Assembly: GCF_014287585.1 (NCBI RefSeq)
Contig: NZ_JACOOJ010000024.1
Location: forward strand, 1 to 64,000
Reading direction: 5' to 3'
Source: Parabacteroides hominis
GTDB taxonomy: Bacteria > Bacteroidota > Bacteroidia > Bacteroidales > Tannerellaceae
DNA: 64,000 nucleotides
This document shows positions 45,894 through 54,476 of this stretch, in pieces; positions within the stretch are counted from its first letter, which is position 1, and every line of letters starts with the position of its first letter. The position numbers were made by a program, and so were the translations under genes. The notes beneath the pieces were generated by a model. That model worked only from the letters and a program-made list of their open reading frames with translations. It had not been told where the DNA came from and ran no database searches.

Positions 45894-47963
45894 TTACTGT
45901 TTGCTAATAACCTTGACCAACTCCTCGTCCGATAATCCTTCCCCATAAGTGGCATAGTCCATGCGGAAAGTACAACCACTCTTATATTCGGAACAGCCGT
46001 AAGCTGTTTTACCACGCAGGATGCTGCCTTTCTTGCAGATCGGGCATATCGGCTTCGCGGGAACGTTTTTTTCTTCCGGTTGACTGGCTGTCTTTTCCTT
46101 TTTGGCACGCGGCTTGCGCGGTTTCTTTTCTTTCGGCTCTTTTTCGGATTGGGGCTTTTCCGGGGCGGCCTGCTCGATCGTGATGGTGCGTCCCGTCTGG
46201 TCGGAGAGGACGTTGATCACTACCTGGTGGACCATCTGCTTAAGCTCTTCGAGGAAAGTACGGGCCTCGTAAGTGCCCCGTTCGATCTGGCGGAGTTTCT
46301 TTTCCCAGAGACCGGTCAGTTCGGCGCTTTTCAACAGCTCTTCCTGTATCGTACCGATGAGCTCCACACCGGTAGCCGTAGGGAACAGGTTCTTGCGTTC
46401 CTTGCGGATATAATTGCGTTTGAACAACGTCTCGATGATGGCGGCGCGGGTGGAAGGACGACCTATGCCGTTTTCCTTTAATGCGTCTCGCAATTCGTCG
46501 TTGTCAACAAGTTTACCTGCGGTTTCCATGGCGCGGAGCAACGTCGCTTCGGTGTAGGGTTTGGGCGGCTGTGTCCATTTTTCGCCTAATGTCGGTTTGT
46601 GGGGGCCGCTTTCTCCTTTTACGAAATCCGGCAATACGCCTTCTTCGTCTGACAGTTCGGCATCCGGGTCCTTCTGCTCTGCTCCGAACACGACGCGCCA
46701 TCCCGGTTTCAGTATTTGTTTGCCTGTTACCTTGAAATCCACTTTGCCGACTTTGCCCAATACCGTAGTAGTCGAGATTTCGCAGTCCGGATAGAAAGCC
46801 GCGATGAAACGGCGGGCGACCAGGTCGTACACCTTCCGTTCGTTGTCTGTCAGGTTACGTGCCGGTACGCCGGTCGGGATGATGGCATGGTGGTCCGTCA
46901 CCTTCGAGTTGTCGAATACACGTTTGTCTTTCCGTATCTTCGCTTTCAGCAGCGGGGCTGTCAGGTCGGCGTAGTCGACCAGGCCGCTTAGCGTGTTGGG
47001 GACTTTCGGATAGATGTCGTCACTCAGGAAAGTGGTATCGACACGCGGATAAGTCGTCACTTTCTTTTCGTATAGTGATTGGATCAACTTCAACGTATCG
47101 TCTGCCGTGAAAGCAAATTTTTTATTGCATTCCACCTGTAGCGAAGTCAGGTCGAAGAGGCGGGGAGCATATTCCTTGCCTTTCTTTTCAGATATGTCGG
47201 TGACGGTGAAATCCTCTTGCCGGGCTATTTCCAGGAAGGCTTCCCCTTCTTCCTTCTTCGTGAATTTGCCTTTGGTGGCCGAGAAGGTCGTATTCCGGTA
47301 GACTGTTTTCAGTTCCCAATAGGGTTCCGGCTTGAAGTTGTCTATTTCGGCCTGCCGGTTTACGATCAGTGCAAGGGTAGGCGTTTGTACCCGTCCGATG
47401 GAGAGCACTTGCCGGTTCTGCCCGTAGCGGAGCGTGTAGAGGCGCGTCGCATTCATCCCTAACAGCCAGTCGCCGATGGCACGGGAAAGGCCGGCCTCAT
47501 ACAACTTGGTGAAATCGGACTGTTCTTTCAGGTGTTGGAAACCTTCGCGGATCGCTTCTTCTGTCAACGAGGATATCCACAGGCGGTAGACCGGACATTT
47601 GCAGCCGGCCTTTTGCATCACCCAACGCTGGATCAGTTCTCCTTCCTGGCCGGCATCCCCGCAGTTGATGACCATTTCGGCGTTCTGCATCAACTCTTCG
47701 ATTGTTTTGAATTGCTGTTCGTATGTCGGGTTGCTGATCAGCTTGATTCCGAACCGGGGCGGGATCATCGGAAGGGAAGCCAGGCTCCATCGTTTCCAGT
47801 TGTCCGAATAATCGTTGGGTTCTTTAAGAGTGCACAGATGTCCGAAAGTCCAGGTTACTTGATACCCGTTTCCTTCAATATACCCGTTCATCCTTTTGGT
47901 CGCCCCGAGTACTTCTGCAATTTCGCGCGCTACACTGGGCTTTTCAGCTATACATACCTTCAT
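45894..47963 (-). CDS. topB: DNA topoisomerase III (chromosomal)
   Basis: A 689-residue type IA topoisomerase. The TOPRIM start is MKVCIAEKPSVAREIAEVLGATKR with the acidic site NCGDAGQEGEL, and the catalytic Tyr is in TTYPRVDTTFLSDD. The C-terminus has a Lys/Pro-rich linker (about 600-640) and a four-Cys zinc ribbon (CPICKKGSILRGKTAYGCSEYKSGC). It unlinks replication or recombination intermediates, often with RecQ (the recQ gene is 5 kb away). A second topoisomerase III is on the ICE at 56.5 kb. Confidence 0.94.
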   Translation of the reverse strand: MKVCIAEKPSVAREIAEVLGATKRMNGYIEGNGYQVTWTFGHLCTLKEPNDYSDNWKRWSLASLPMIPPRFGIKLISNPTYEQQFKTIEELMQNAEMVINCGDAGQEGELIQRWVMQKAGCKCPVYRLWISSLTEEAIREGFQHLKEQSDFTKLYEAGLSRAIGDWLLGMNATRLYTLRYGQNRQVLSIGRVQTPTLALIVNRQAEIDNFKPEPYWELKTVYRNTTFSATKGKFTKKEEGEAFLEIARQEDFTVTDISEKKGKEYAPRLFDLTSLQVECNKKFAFTADDTLKLIQSLYEKKVTTYPRVDTTFLSDDIYPKVPNTLSGLVDYADLTAPLLKAKIRKDKRVFDNSKVTDHHAIIPTGVPARNLTDNERKVYDLVARRFIAAFYPDCEISTTTVLGKVGKVDFKVTGKQILKPGWRVVFGAEQKDPDAELSDEEGVLPDFVKGESGPHKPTLGEKWTQPPKPYTEATLLRAMETAGKLVDNDELRDALKENGIGRPSTRAAIIETLFKRNYIRKERKNLFPTATGVELIGTIQEELLKSAELTGLWEKKLRQIERGTYEARTFLEELKQMVHQVVINVLSDQTGRTITIEQAAPEKPQSEKEPKEKKPRKPRAKKEKTASQPEEKNVPAKPICPICKKGSILRGKTAYGCSEYKSGCTFRMDYATYGEGLSDEELVKVISKQ

Positions 47964-48139
47964 CCGTAAAACACTCTTTTTTTAAATAAACATACAAAAA
48001 TACGTTTTCCCGATGACTTTCCGAAATCATATGTATGATTTTGCCTTATCTTCGTTATCATCTTTGGTCTCGTATCCGGCCTGCCGACCGGATGCGGGAA
48101 GAACTTGGCGATAATTTGACCCGTATGAAGGAAAAAGAA

Positions 48140-48168
48140 CAGCGGGAACCTGAGATGGTTTCCCGCTG
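48140..48168 (-). terminator. Hairpin between the DUF4861 gene and topB
   Basis: Arms CAGCGGGAA and TTCCCGCTG with an 11-base loop, no T tract. The 281-base gap 47964-48244 otherwise holds only topB promoter-like AT-rich sequence. It lies downstream of the DUF4861 gene and upstream of topB, both on the minus strand. Confidence 0.45.
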
Positions 48169-48244
48169 ATGGTAAGATTATATGAAGATATGATTTGTAA
48201 GGAGGTGTGTCGTAACTGCCCTGTTCATTTTATTTGATTCAGAT

Positions 48245-49453
48245 TTATTTTATCGTTACAACCAGCGGCTCTTTCAGATTTTGTGCGAATTTCTGTACAT
48301 AATCGAACCATTTGCCGGAATTTTCAAAACCCCATTTGCTCCAACCGGCACCACTGTAATATGTATAGCTGCTACCGGGATTGTAGGTGCTGTAAGCCAA
48401 AACATGCCCGTCTGCACCGCGTTCCGCCTTTTCTTTGTCGGAGAATGTAACAGCTTTAGCTTCATTGACTTTTTCCGGGAATACGGCTGCTACATAAATT
48501 TGTCCGTTTGCAGGATCAACAGGGTCGGCATAGGCGATGTAACCTTTCTCAGCGTCGGCCTGGTAGTCTTCGCTCGGCTCGTGCAAAACGATACCGGTCA
48601 CAACCGGAGTCGATTCAGTCAGATTATCGTAAGTGATTGTGAATTTATTCATCTGGGAACCAGCGTCGAGAGAGATCACACGGGTTTCGATTACATTATT
48701 GTTCCCTTTTACGGTCAAGGGATTGTAAACCAGCTTGACTGTGAAACGCAGGGGGCCATTGTCCAGAATCTGGTAGTCTTTGTAACAATACGGATAAACG
48801 ATTGAGTCGTTTGCCAGCAAGGCAGAGGTTCCGGCACCTAAGGTCGGGCCTACCTTATAGTAATCCAATCCGTTACCATGATCGATATGATAGGAAACAG
48901 ATTCGGCCAACTGCTGTGCAGCTTTCGGATCGGTCTTGCGCAGTTCTGCAATCTTAGCTCTTGTTTCCGGATCAAGTTCGGTTTTGTAACGCATGTCGAC
49001 GATCGGTTCGGATACACATTTTACCCAGATATCGCAACCATAAGCTTTCTCGCCGGTAGCCTGCAAAGCCGGACCGTAGGTGCGGAAGGCGATGCGGTCG
49101 TTTTCCCAGGCAACATCGTCCACACGTTCGGGATATTGTTTACCACAGGCGATTGTCTTGAACGCTTCGGGTGTTCCAGGTGCGATCTTGTAGGTCACAT
49201 TTTCGCCGGCCTTAACGGAAACAGGGAAAATGATCTTGTTGTCATACGTTACCTGATAGGGTACTTGCGAACCAGTATTGTCAGAAATGACGAATGTCTC
49301 ACCTTTCATTTTGTCAATAGCGTCCGAAGTGATTTCGGTGATTTCGTTCGTGCGGTCCGTGGCAGACGGATTGCTGATGGTTATCTCGACCACTTTCTCC
49401 TGCGTGCACGCAAACGCGGAGGCCGCTAATAATAAACTGAAAATCTTTTTCAT
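48245..49453 (-). CDS. DUF4861 lipoprotein
   Basis: 402 residues. The lipoprotein signal (MKKIFSLLLAASAFACTQE) gives a lipid-anchored Cys16. The rest is beta-rich, with the DUF4861 pattern (NPSATDRTNEIT..., AYGCDIWVKC, GLDYYKVGPTLGAGTSALLANDSIVYPYCYKDYQILDNGPLRF). DUF4861 proteins occur in glycan-use loci, some with uronic-acid or pectin enzymes, but no catalytic role is established from this sequence. It is next to GH20 on the same strand (183-base gap). Confidence 0.82.
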   Translation of the reverse strand: MKKIFSLLLAASAFACTQEKVVEITISNPSATDRTNEITEITSDAIDKMKGETFVISDNTGSQVPYQVTYDNKIIFPVSVKAGENVTYKIAPGTPEAFKTIACGKQYPERVDDVAWENDRIAFRTYGPALQATGEKAYGCDIWVKCVSEPIVDMRYKTELDPETRAKIAELRKTDPKAAQQLAESVSYHIDHGNGLDYYKVGPTLGAGTSALLANDSIVYPYCYKDYQILDNGPLRFTVKLVYNPLTVKGNNNVIETRVISLDAGSQMNKFTITYDNLTESTPVVTGIVLHEPSEDYQADAEKGYIAYADPVDPANGQIYVAAVFPEKVNEAKAVTFSDKEKAERGADGHVLAYSTYNPGSSYTYYSGAGWSKWGFENSGKWFDYVQKFAQNLKEPLVVTIK

Positions 49454-49636
49454 AAATTTGTTATGTGTTTAATTTTAATATATTCGTTGATGCCGGTTTC
49501 TCAAAATCCGGTTGTAAAAGTAGGGAATATTCGTTAAGTTTTCAAAAGTAACCATCAGTTTGTTGAGTCGATTTCGGAAATTATCCGCCTGAATGAAGAA
49601 ATTCGTTCCGGAAACTGGAATCTTTTCCTCATTCTT

Positions 49637-51232
49637 TTATTTCTTTTGCGGATAACGGACGATCTCGAACGGTACTCGAACGGAAACGCCGCGCTTCATC
49701 AGTTCCGACAGGTTCGGGTACATACGTTTCTTGAATGATTCCCAGTCGCGATGTTCCATCTGTGTCCATCCGGCTTCGGCAAGTGCCAGACCGCGAGGAT
49801 ACGTCATATAGGTGACGCGGTTGATGTCAGGCATCGCTTCTGCCCACAATGTACCGTTTACACCTGCGATATGAGCTTGTTGGCTGGCGGGCAGACCGTA
49901 GCCTGGGTCGAACTGGTAAGTGGTTTCCAGCGTAGTGACCGGCATTCCCCAGTTGTTGAACTCCGGAAAATCGTTCTTATATTGCGGATAATCGAGGTAC
50001 GTGTATTCTCCCGGTGCCATAATCAGTGTATTTCCGTGACGCGCGGTCAGTTCCGTACATAGCGGTGTCAGGCCGTAACGCCAGGTTATCAGGACTGCGT
50101 CTTTCGGATAGTCGAACAGATATTCGTGCGCCGGCATGCGGATATTGTCCAGTTCACACCATAACATCGGTTTTTTACCGTTTTCGCGTACGACAGGCAG
50201 AATCTTGCCGAAGAAGTAGTTCATTAACTCGGTCGGTTTCGTATAACCCAACTGTTTCATAAGCGAACGGCAGTGTTCGCATTTGCCCCAGTTCGCATCG
50301 ATAATCGCTTCATCTCCTCCTAAATGGATATAGGGGGCAGGGAAGATGGAGGCTACTTCTGTCAGGATATCCTTATATAAGGTATATACATTGTCGTTAT
50401 TGGCACAAAGCATCAGGTTGACGGTCTCGCCGACAATCTTGGGAATGGTGTCGGTATGGCTGCAACCCAATTCGGGATAAGCGGCCAGTACGGCTACCGT
50501 ATGTCCGGGAATATCCAGCTCAGGAATGATCTGAACATTCCGTTCGGCTGCATAATGCACCAAATCCTTTAATTCTTCCTGCGTATAAAATTCCCCTTTC
50601 CCGGTCAGCCGGGGATGTTTCTTTATTTCGATACGCCAGCCTTGGTCGTCTGTCAGGTGTAGTTGCAATACATTATATTTATATCGTATCATCTGGTCGA
50701 TATAGAACTTCACATCTTCGACCGGCAGGAAATGACGTGCCGGATCCAACATCAGCGAACGGTAACCGAAACGGGGTTGATCGTCGATTTCGACCGGTGC
50801 GATCTTTCCTGATAAAGTCCGGCATACATCTCCCAGCAGAATCTGATCCAGGGTCATAAGCCCGTACAGGATGGCGCCCTGTGTTGCTCCTTTAATGGCA
50901 ACGGTTCCCTCAGATACGGATAGCTGGTAGTGTTCATCCCCTTTGACCGAAGGATCCAGCATGAGGCGAATGACGGAGCTACCGGATCCGGAAGAGGATA
51001 GGGCAAGCGTTTTCCCTGTTCTTTCCCGCAGGATATCTTTTAGCTCTGCAATGCAAAAGGCATCCTCCGGCAGATTCGTTTGTATGGTTGTCTTACCGCT
51101 TATGACGAAATCTTTCTTACCCTCGATTTGTTTGACCTGGTTCGGCATAGGAAGTAATGCCGACAAATTGTTCTGTGCCGACAAACACCCGGCAAACAGC
51201 AACATACATGTGATGAGTTTGTACTTTTTCAT
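49637..51232 (-). CDS. GH20 beta-N-acetylhexosaminidase
   Basis: 531 residues with a signal peptide (to LSAQ). An N-terminal GH20b domain (about 25-145) is followed by the TIM barrel with the catalytic pair Asp307-Glu308 in HLGGDEAII. Substrate-assisted enzymes of this family remove terminal beta-GlcNAc/GalNAc from host or dietary glycans. The promoter region is the chromosomal side of the ICE junction: the -7 element TAACTTTG lies within the attachment core. About 25 bases separate core and ATG. Confidence 0.93.
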   Translation of the reverse strand: MKKYKLITCMLLFAGCLSAQNNLSALLPMPNQVKQIEGKKDFVISGKTTIQTNLPEDAFCIAELKDILRERTGKTLALSSSGSGSSVIRLMLDPSVKGDEHYQLSVSEGTVAIKGATQGAILYGLMTLDQILLGDVCRTLSGKIAPVEIDDQPRFGYRSLMLDPARHFLPVEDVKFYIDQMIRYKYNVLQLHLTDDQGWRIEIKKHPRLTGKGEFYTQEELKDLVHYAAERNVQIIPELDIPGHTVAVLAAYPELGCSHTDTIPKIVGETVNLMLCANNDNVYTLYKDILTEVASIFPAPYIHLGGDEAIIDANWGKCEHCRSLMKQLGYTKPTELMNYFFGKILPVVRENGKKPMLWCELDNIRMPAHEYLFDYPKDAVLITWRYGLTPLCTELTARHGNTLIMAPGEYTYLDYPQYKNDFPEFNNWGMPVTTLETTYQFDPGYGLPASQQAHIAGVNGTLWAEAMPDINRVTYMTYPRGLALAEAGWTQMEHRDWESFKKRMYPNLSELMKRGVSVRVPFEIVRYPQKK

Positions 51233-51256
51233 GGATTTATTTTTGACATTTGCAAT

Positions 51257-51266
51257 GCAAAGTTAC
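51257..51266 (-). promoter_or_regulatory. ICE attachment core (GTAnnTTTGC) overlapping the GH20 promoter
   Basis: On the minus strand GTAACTTTGC matches the ten-base core GTAnnTTTGC shared by CTnDOT-family elements and their target sites. It lies 320 bases before an IntDOT-type integrase gene and at the change from moderate to high GC. The inner eight bases (TAACTTTG) are also a perfect -7 promoter element for the GH20 gene. The exact crossover and the other junction are not visible. Confidence 0.75.
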
Positions 51267-51585
51267 TACAAAAAAGTGAAATGCGGAAAGATATAGTGAT
51301 AGAATTGAGTTACAAGGGTTTTGGTTGAAGTGGCGATAATCCGTGAAGCCATTACAATCCCTGCCGAAGCCAAATCCTGACGCCGCTACGTTACTTGTTC
51401 GTAACCATGCCCGAAAATGCGACAAACGGGTACGAATAGCGAAACAAGGCTCTAAGGAATAGTGAGTTATCCATAACTCATGCGAAAAATCAGGTTACGG
51501 AAAAAGATTGCGCCGTTCCTCCCCGTTTTGCGTACCAACACCGGACTCTTCACCAACTAATTTTGAAACCCAAAAATTAAGGACA
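51267..51585. other. ICE end region upstream of int: candidate arm sites and promoter
   Basis: No coding frame. Two inverted repeats stand out: GTTAC-TTGTTC-GTAAC (51390-51405) and TGAGTTA-TCCA-TAACTCA (51463-51480). They are candidates for integrase arm sites or excisionase/regulator sites. A -7 element TAATTTTG (51558-51565) lies 20 bases before the int ATG, with TTTG at 51527-51530 but a 27-base spacing, so the int promoter is plausible, not firm. Confidence 0.55.
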
Positions 51586-52821
51586 ATGAAGAGTACATTT
51601 TCAGTAATCTACTACCTCAAGCGTCAGGTAGTGAAAAAGGACGGGACAGTTCCCGTCATGGGACGCATCACGGTGGACGGCAGCCAGACACAGTTCAGCT
51701 GCAAACTGACTGTCGATCCGAAACTGTGGGACACCAAAGGTGGACGTGTCACGGGCAGAAGCACGGCGGCACTCGAAACGAACCGTATGCTTGACAAGAT
51801 GCGGGTACGCATCAACAGGCATTATCAGGAAATCATGGAGCGTGACAACTTCGTCACGGCGGAGAAGGTGAAGAACGCCTTTCTCGGACTGGAACACCGC
51901 TACCACACGCTGATGCAGGTGTTCCGCCAGCACAACGAGGACTACGAGAAGCAGGTGGAGGCAGGCATGAAAGCCAAAGGCACGCTGCTGAAGTACCGCA
52001 CCGTTTACAAGCACATGCAAGAGTTCCTCGACATCCGCTACCATGTGAAGGACATCGCCCTAAAAGAGCTTACCCCGGCTTTCATCTCCGACTTCGAGAT
52101 GTTCCTGCGCACGGACAAGCACTGCTGCACCAATACCGTGTGGCTGTACGTCTGCCCGTTACGGACGATGGTATTCATCGCCATCAACAACGAGTGGCTG
52201 ACGCGCGACCCGTTCCGCGAGTATGAAATCAAGAAGGAGGAAACAACACGCAGTTTCCTGACCAAAGATGAGATCCGCCTGCTGATGGAGGGGAAACTGA
52301 AAAACGCCAAACAGGAATTGTACCGCGACCTCTACCTGTTCTGCGCCTTCACGGGGCTGTCGTTCGCGGATATGCGCAACCTTACGGAAGAGAATATCCG
52401 CACCTACTTCGACGAACACGAGTGGATAAACATCAACCGCCAGAAAACGGGCGTGGTGTCCAACATCCGCCTGCTCGACATCGCCAACCGCATAATCGGC
52501 AAATACCGGGGACTGTGCGGGGACGGCAGGATATTTCCCGTTCCGCATTATAACACGTGCCTTGCCGGTATCCGTGCCGTCGCCAAGCGTTGCGGCATCA
52601 CCAAGCATATCACGTGGCATCAGAGCCGCCACACGGCAGCCACGACGATATTCCTCTCCAACGGTGTTCCCATCGAAACGGTCAGCTCCATGCTCGGACA
52701 CAAGAGCATAAAGACGACGCAGATTTACGCAAAGATAACCAAAGAGAAGCTCAATCAGGACATGGAGAACCTTGCCGCAAGATTGAACGGCGTCGAGGAA
52801 TTTGCAGGTTGCACCATCTAA
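51586..52821 (+). CDS. int: IntDOT-type tyrosine recombinase (ICE integrase)
   Basis: 411 residues from ATG 51586, the length of IntDOT. Arm-binding (1 to about 95), core-binding (about 105-210) and catalytic domains are seen. Catalytic residues fall at IntDOT numbers: Ser259 in FTGLSFADM where most tyrosine recombinases have the first Arg, Lys287 in RQKTG, His345 and Arg348 in WHQSRHT, His372 in LGHKS, Tyr381 in QIYAKI. It integrates and excises the element with tolerance for mismatches in the crossover region. An in-frame start at 51508 lies in the non-coding end region and is rejected. Confidence 0.96.
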   Translation: MKSTFSVIYYLKRQVVKKDGTVPVMGRITVDGSQTQFSCKLTVDPKLWDTKGGRVTGRSTAALETNRMLDKMRVRINRHYQEIMERDNFVTAEKVKNAFLGLEHRYHTLMQVFRQHNEDYEKQVEAGMKAKGTLLKYRTVYKHMQEFLDIRYHVKDIALKELTPAFISDFEMFLRTDKHCCTNTVWLYVCPLRTMVFIAINNEWLTRDPFREYEIKKEETTRSFLTKDEIRLLMEGKLKNAKQELYRDLYLFCAFTGLSFADMRNLTEENIRTYFDEHEWININRQKTGVVSNIRLLDIANRIIGKYRGLCGDGRIFPVPHYNTCLAGIRAVAKRCGITKHITWHQSRHTAATTIFLSNGVPIETVSSMLGHKSIKTTQIYAKITKEKLNQDMENLAARLNGVEEFAGCTI

Positions 52822-52832
52822 AAAGAAAAGCC

Positions 52833-53195
52833 ATGAAACGTGACACAATCATCATCGAGGACAAGGCAGTCAGCGTAACCGGTAACGACGTGTGGATGAC
52901 CGCCACCGAAATAGCCGGATTGTTCCATACGACCGTCCCGGCAGTGAACGCCGCCATCAGAGCCGTCCGCAAGTCGGACGTGCTGAACGACTACGAGGTG
53001 TGCCGCTACATGCAGCTTGAAAACGGGCTGCACGCGGACGTGTACGCCCTTGAAATCATCATCCCGGTCGCTTTCAGGGTGAATACCTACAACACCCACC
53101 TGTTCCGCACATGGCTGGTGGGAAAGGCACTCTCACAAGAGAAACGGCAGACATACGTGATGTTCATACAGAACGGAAAAGCCGGGTATTGCTGA
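52833..53195 (+). CDS. RhuM-like small DNA-binding protein
   Basis: 120 residues. The segment WMTATEIAGLFHTTVPAVNAAIRAVRKSDVLND is a winged or helix-turn-helix type region. ENGLHADVYALEIIIPVAFRVNTYNTHLFRTWLVGKAL recalls the N-terminal domain of RhuM/virulence-type proteins (ALxxIIxVGYRVNSxxxxxFRxW). It is 11 bases after int, so co-transcribed, and ended by a strong terminator. A regulatory or accessory role in recombination is inferred. Confidence 0.65.
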   Translation: MKRDTIIIEDKAVSVTGNDVWMTATEIAGLFHTTVPAVNAAIRAVRKSDVLNDYEVCRYMQLENGLHADVYALEIIIPVAFRVNTYNTHLFRTWLVGKALSQEKRQTYVMFIQNGKAGYC

Positions 53196-53215
53196 TTGCA
53201 CATACCCCATAAGAC

Positions 53216-53260
53216 AAGTAAACGGGTAGCACCACAAAAGGTGTCACCCGTTTACTTTTT
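53216..53260. terminator. Strong terminator between convergent ICE genes
   Basis: 12-bp perfect arms AAGTAAACGGGT (53216-53227) and ACCCGTTTACTT (53246-53257), an inner CACC/GGTG pairing, then TTTTT on the plus side. It ends the int transcript; on the minus side it has no T tract. Confidence 0.9.
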
Positions 53261-53272
53261 CATGAAACCGCC

Positions 53273-53578
53273 TCACTCCAGCGGCTTGCGGTAGTTCGCT
53301 TCCAGTACCCCGCGCAGCCCCGTTTCCGGGTAAAGCACCTTCCCTCCCAAAAGTATGAAGGGCAACACGCGGTTGTTGCGGTATTCCTGCAAGGTGCGCC
53401 GGCTCACACGGAGCAGTTCCGACACCTCGCCGTCCGTCAGGTAACGTTCCCCGTCCAGCGGAGGACGGTAGCTTTCCAGAAATGCGGACAGCCATTTCGA
53501 GCCTTTGCGCATATCCTGCACCACAGAGGCTATCGGCTCGTCTTCCATCGTAAAAACATCGTTGTTCTCGTTCATCAT
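53273..53578 (-). CDS. Helix-turn-helix (excisionase-like) protein
   Basis: About 101 residues from ATG 53578. A MerR/excisionase-type motif is in the middle (YLTDGEVSELLRVSRRTLQEYRNNRVLPFILLGGKVLYP). The N-terminus is acidic. It lies 31 bases after a similar minus-strand gene (53610-53909); both belong to the small HTH group seen at the excision end of CTnDOT-type elements (orf2a/orf2b position). Role is inferred: regulator or recombination directionality factor. Confidence 0.8.
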   Translation of the reverse strand: MMNENNDVFTMEDEPIASVVQDMRKGSKWLSAFLESYRPPLDGERYLTDGEVSELLRVSRRTLQEYRNNRVLPFILLGGKVLYPETGLRGVLEANYRKPLE

Positions 53579-53609
53579 AACTTCGGATTCAGTGGGTGAA
53601 TAAATCAAA

Positions 53610-53909
53610 TCATCTGCCGTGCGGATAGAGCGTGCCGACAAGCGGTATCAGCCGCTTCACCTCCTCTGGCTTGTAATAGAACCTGCGGTTTATCTGCGAG
53701 TAGCCGATAAGCCGCCTGTCACGCAGCGTCTGCAACGTGCGCGGGCTTATTCTCAACTGCCCGCAGACCTCCTCGCCCGTGAGCCATCTTTCCATGCGCC
53801 CCGTGTCGCTTTTGCGCCTCAGGGCGGCGACCTTCTCCGAGAGTGCGCCGAATGCCGCCACCATCATCTCGAAAGTCTTTTTCTCGATAGATACTATTTC
53901 CATATTCAT
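53610..53909 (-). CDS. Helix-turn-helix (excisionase-like) protein
   Basis: About 99 residues from ATG 53909 (MNMEIVSIEKKTFEMM). A coiled N-terminal half is followed by the DNA-binding part RWLTGEEVCGQLRISPRTLQTLRDRRLIGYSQINRRFYYKPEEV. The -7 element TACCTTTG on the minus strand is just upstream (53934-53941). It is divergent from the xis2c-like gene across a 200-base space with a palindromic site. Probable first gene of a two-gene minus-strand unit. Confidence 0.82.
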   Translation of the reverse strand: MNMEIVSIEKKTFEMMVAAFGALSEKVAALRRKSDTGRMERWLTGEEVCGQLRISPRTLQTLRDRRLIGYSQINRRFYYKPEEVKRLIPLVGTLYPHGR

Positions 53910-54027
53910 GTCATTTAGAGTTTGCCGCAAAGGTAACGAAACGGCATACAAGACGTATCGTTTTCCGCTGAAAGGCTGCCTGTTGCGCCGTTTGACCGGG
54001 TTACGGAGCCATCTTCCGCAAAAATCT

Positions 54028-54042
54028 TACGTGAGTCACGTA
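54028..54042. promoter_or_regulatory. Palindromic operator candidate between divergent HTH genes
   Basis: TACGTGA-G-TCACGTA, a perfect 7+1+7 palindrome; GTGAGT (54031-54036) is repeated at 54043-54048. It lies 68 bases before the xis2c-like start. No T tract, so it is a protein site rather than a terminator. Confidence 0.6.
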
Positions 54043-54110
54043 GTGAGTTGTTAAAGCCCCTTTTGTTTATTGCCGAATTTTGTCGCAGAAACAAAAAGAA
54101 AGGACTGAAC

Positions 54111-54473
54111 ATGAAAGTGATAACAATGGAAAGTTCCGCCTACAAGGAGATGATGGCGCAGATTGCGAACATCGCAGGGTACATCCGCGAGGCAAGGGAC
54201 GAGAAGAAACGGAAGCGGGAAACCGAAGACAAGCTGCTTGACACGGCACAGGCGGCGAAGATGCTCAACGTGAGCAAGCGCACCATGCAGCGTATGCGCA
54301 CCGACCACCGTATCGAGTATGTGGTGGTACGCGGAAGCTGCCGCTACCGCCTTTCCGAGATACTGCGGCTATTGGAGGACAACACAGTAAGGAACGAGGA
54401 AGGGACAATAGACACCCTGTTCCACAACCACACGCTGCGCACGGGCGGCAAACCAAAAGGAAGGAGGACATAG
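54111..54473 (+). CDS. xis2c: Xis2c-like helix-turn-helix excision protein
   Basis: 120 residues from ATG 54111 (MKVITMESSAYKEMM). A helical start with a run of Lys/Arg (REARDEKKRKRETEDK) is followed by the HTH LLDTAQAAKMLNVSKRTMQRMRTDHRIEYVVVRGSCRYRLSEI. It is the first gene of the plus-strand block xis2c-xis2d-orf3-exc that in CTnDOT directs excision by IntDOT. The name rests on domain type and order; ATG 54111 is preferred to the longer frame from 54048, which begins in the regulatory region. Confidence 0.78.
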   Translation: MKVITMESSAYKEMMAQIANIAGYIREARDEKKRKRETEDKLLDTAQAAKMLNVSKRTMQRMRTDHRIEYVVVRGSCRYRLSEILRLLEDNTVRNEEGTIDTLFHNHTLRTGGKPKGRRT

Positions 54474-54476
54474 GTC

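Noticed and set aside
48035-48169. 44-codon plus-strand frame between the DUF4861 gene and topB
   Set aside because: No ribosome site, no promoter element, no recognisable family; its end is made by a hairpin. Probably chance.
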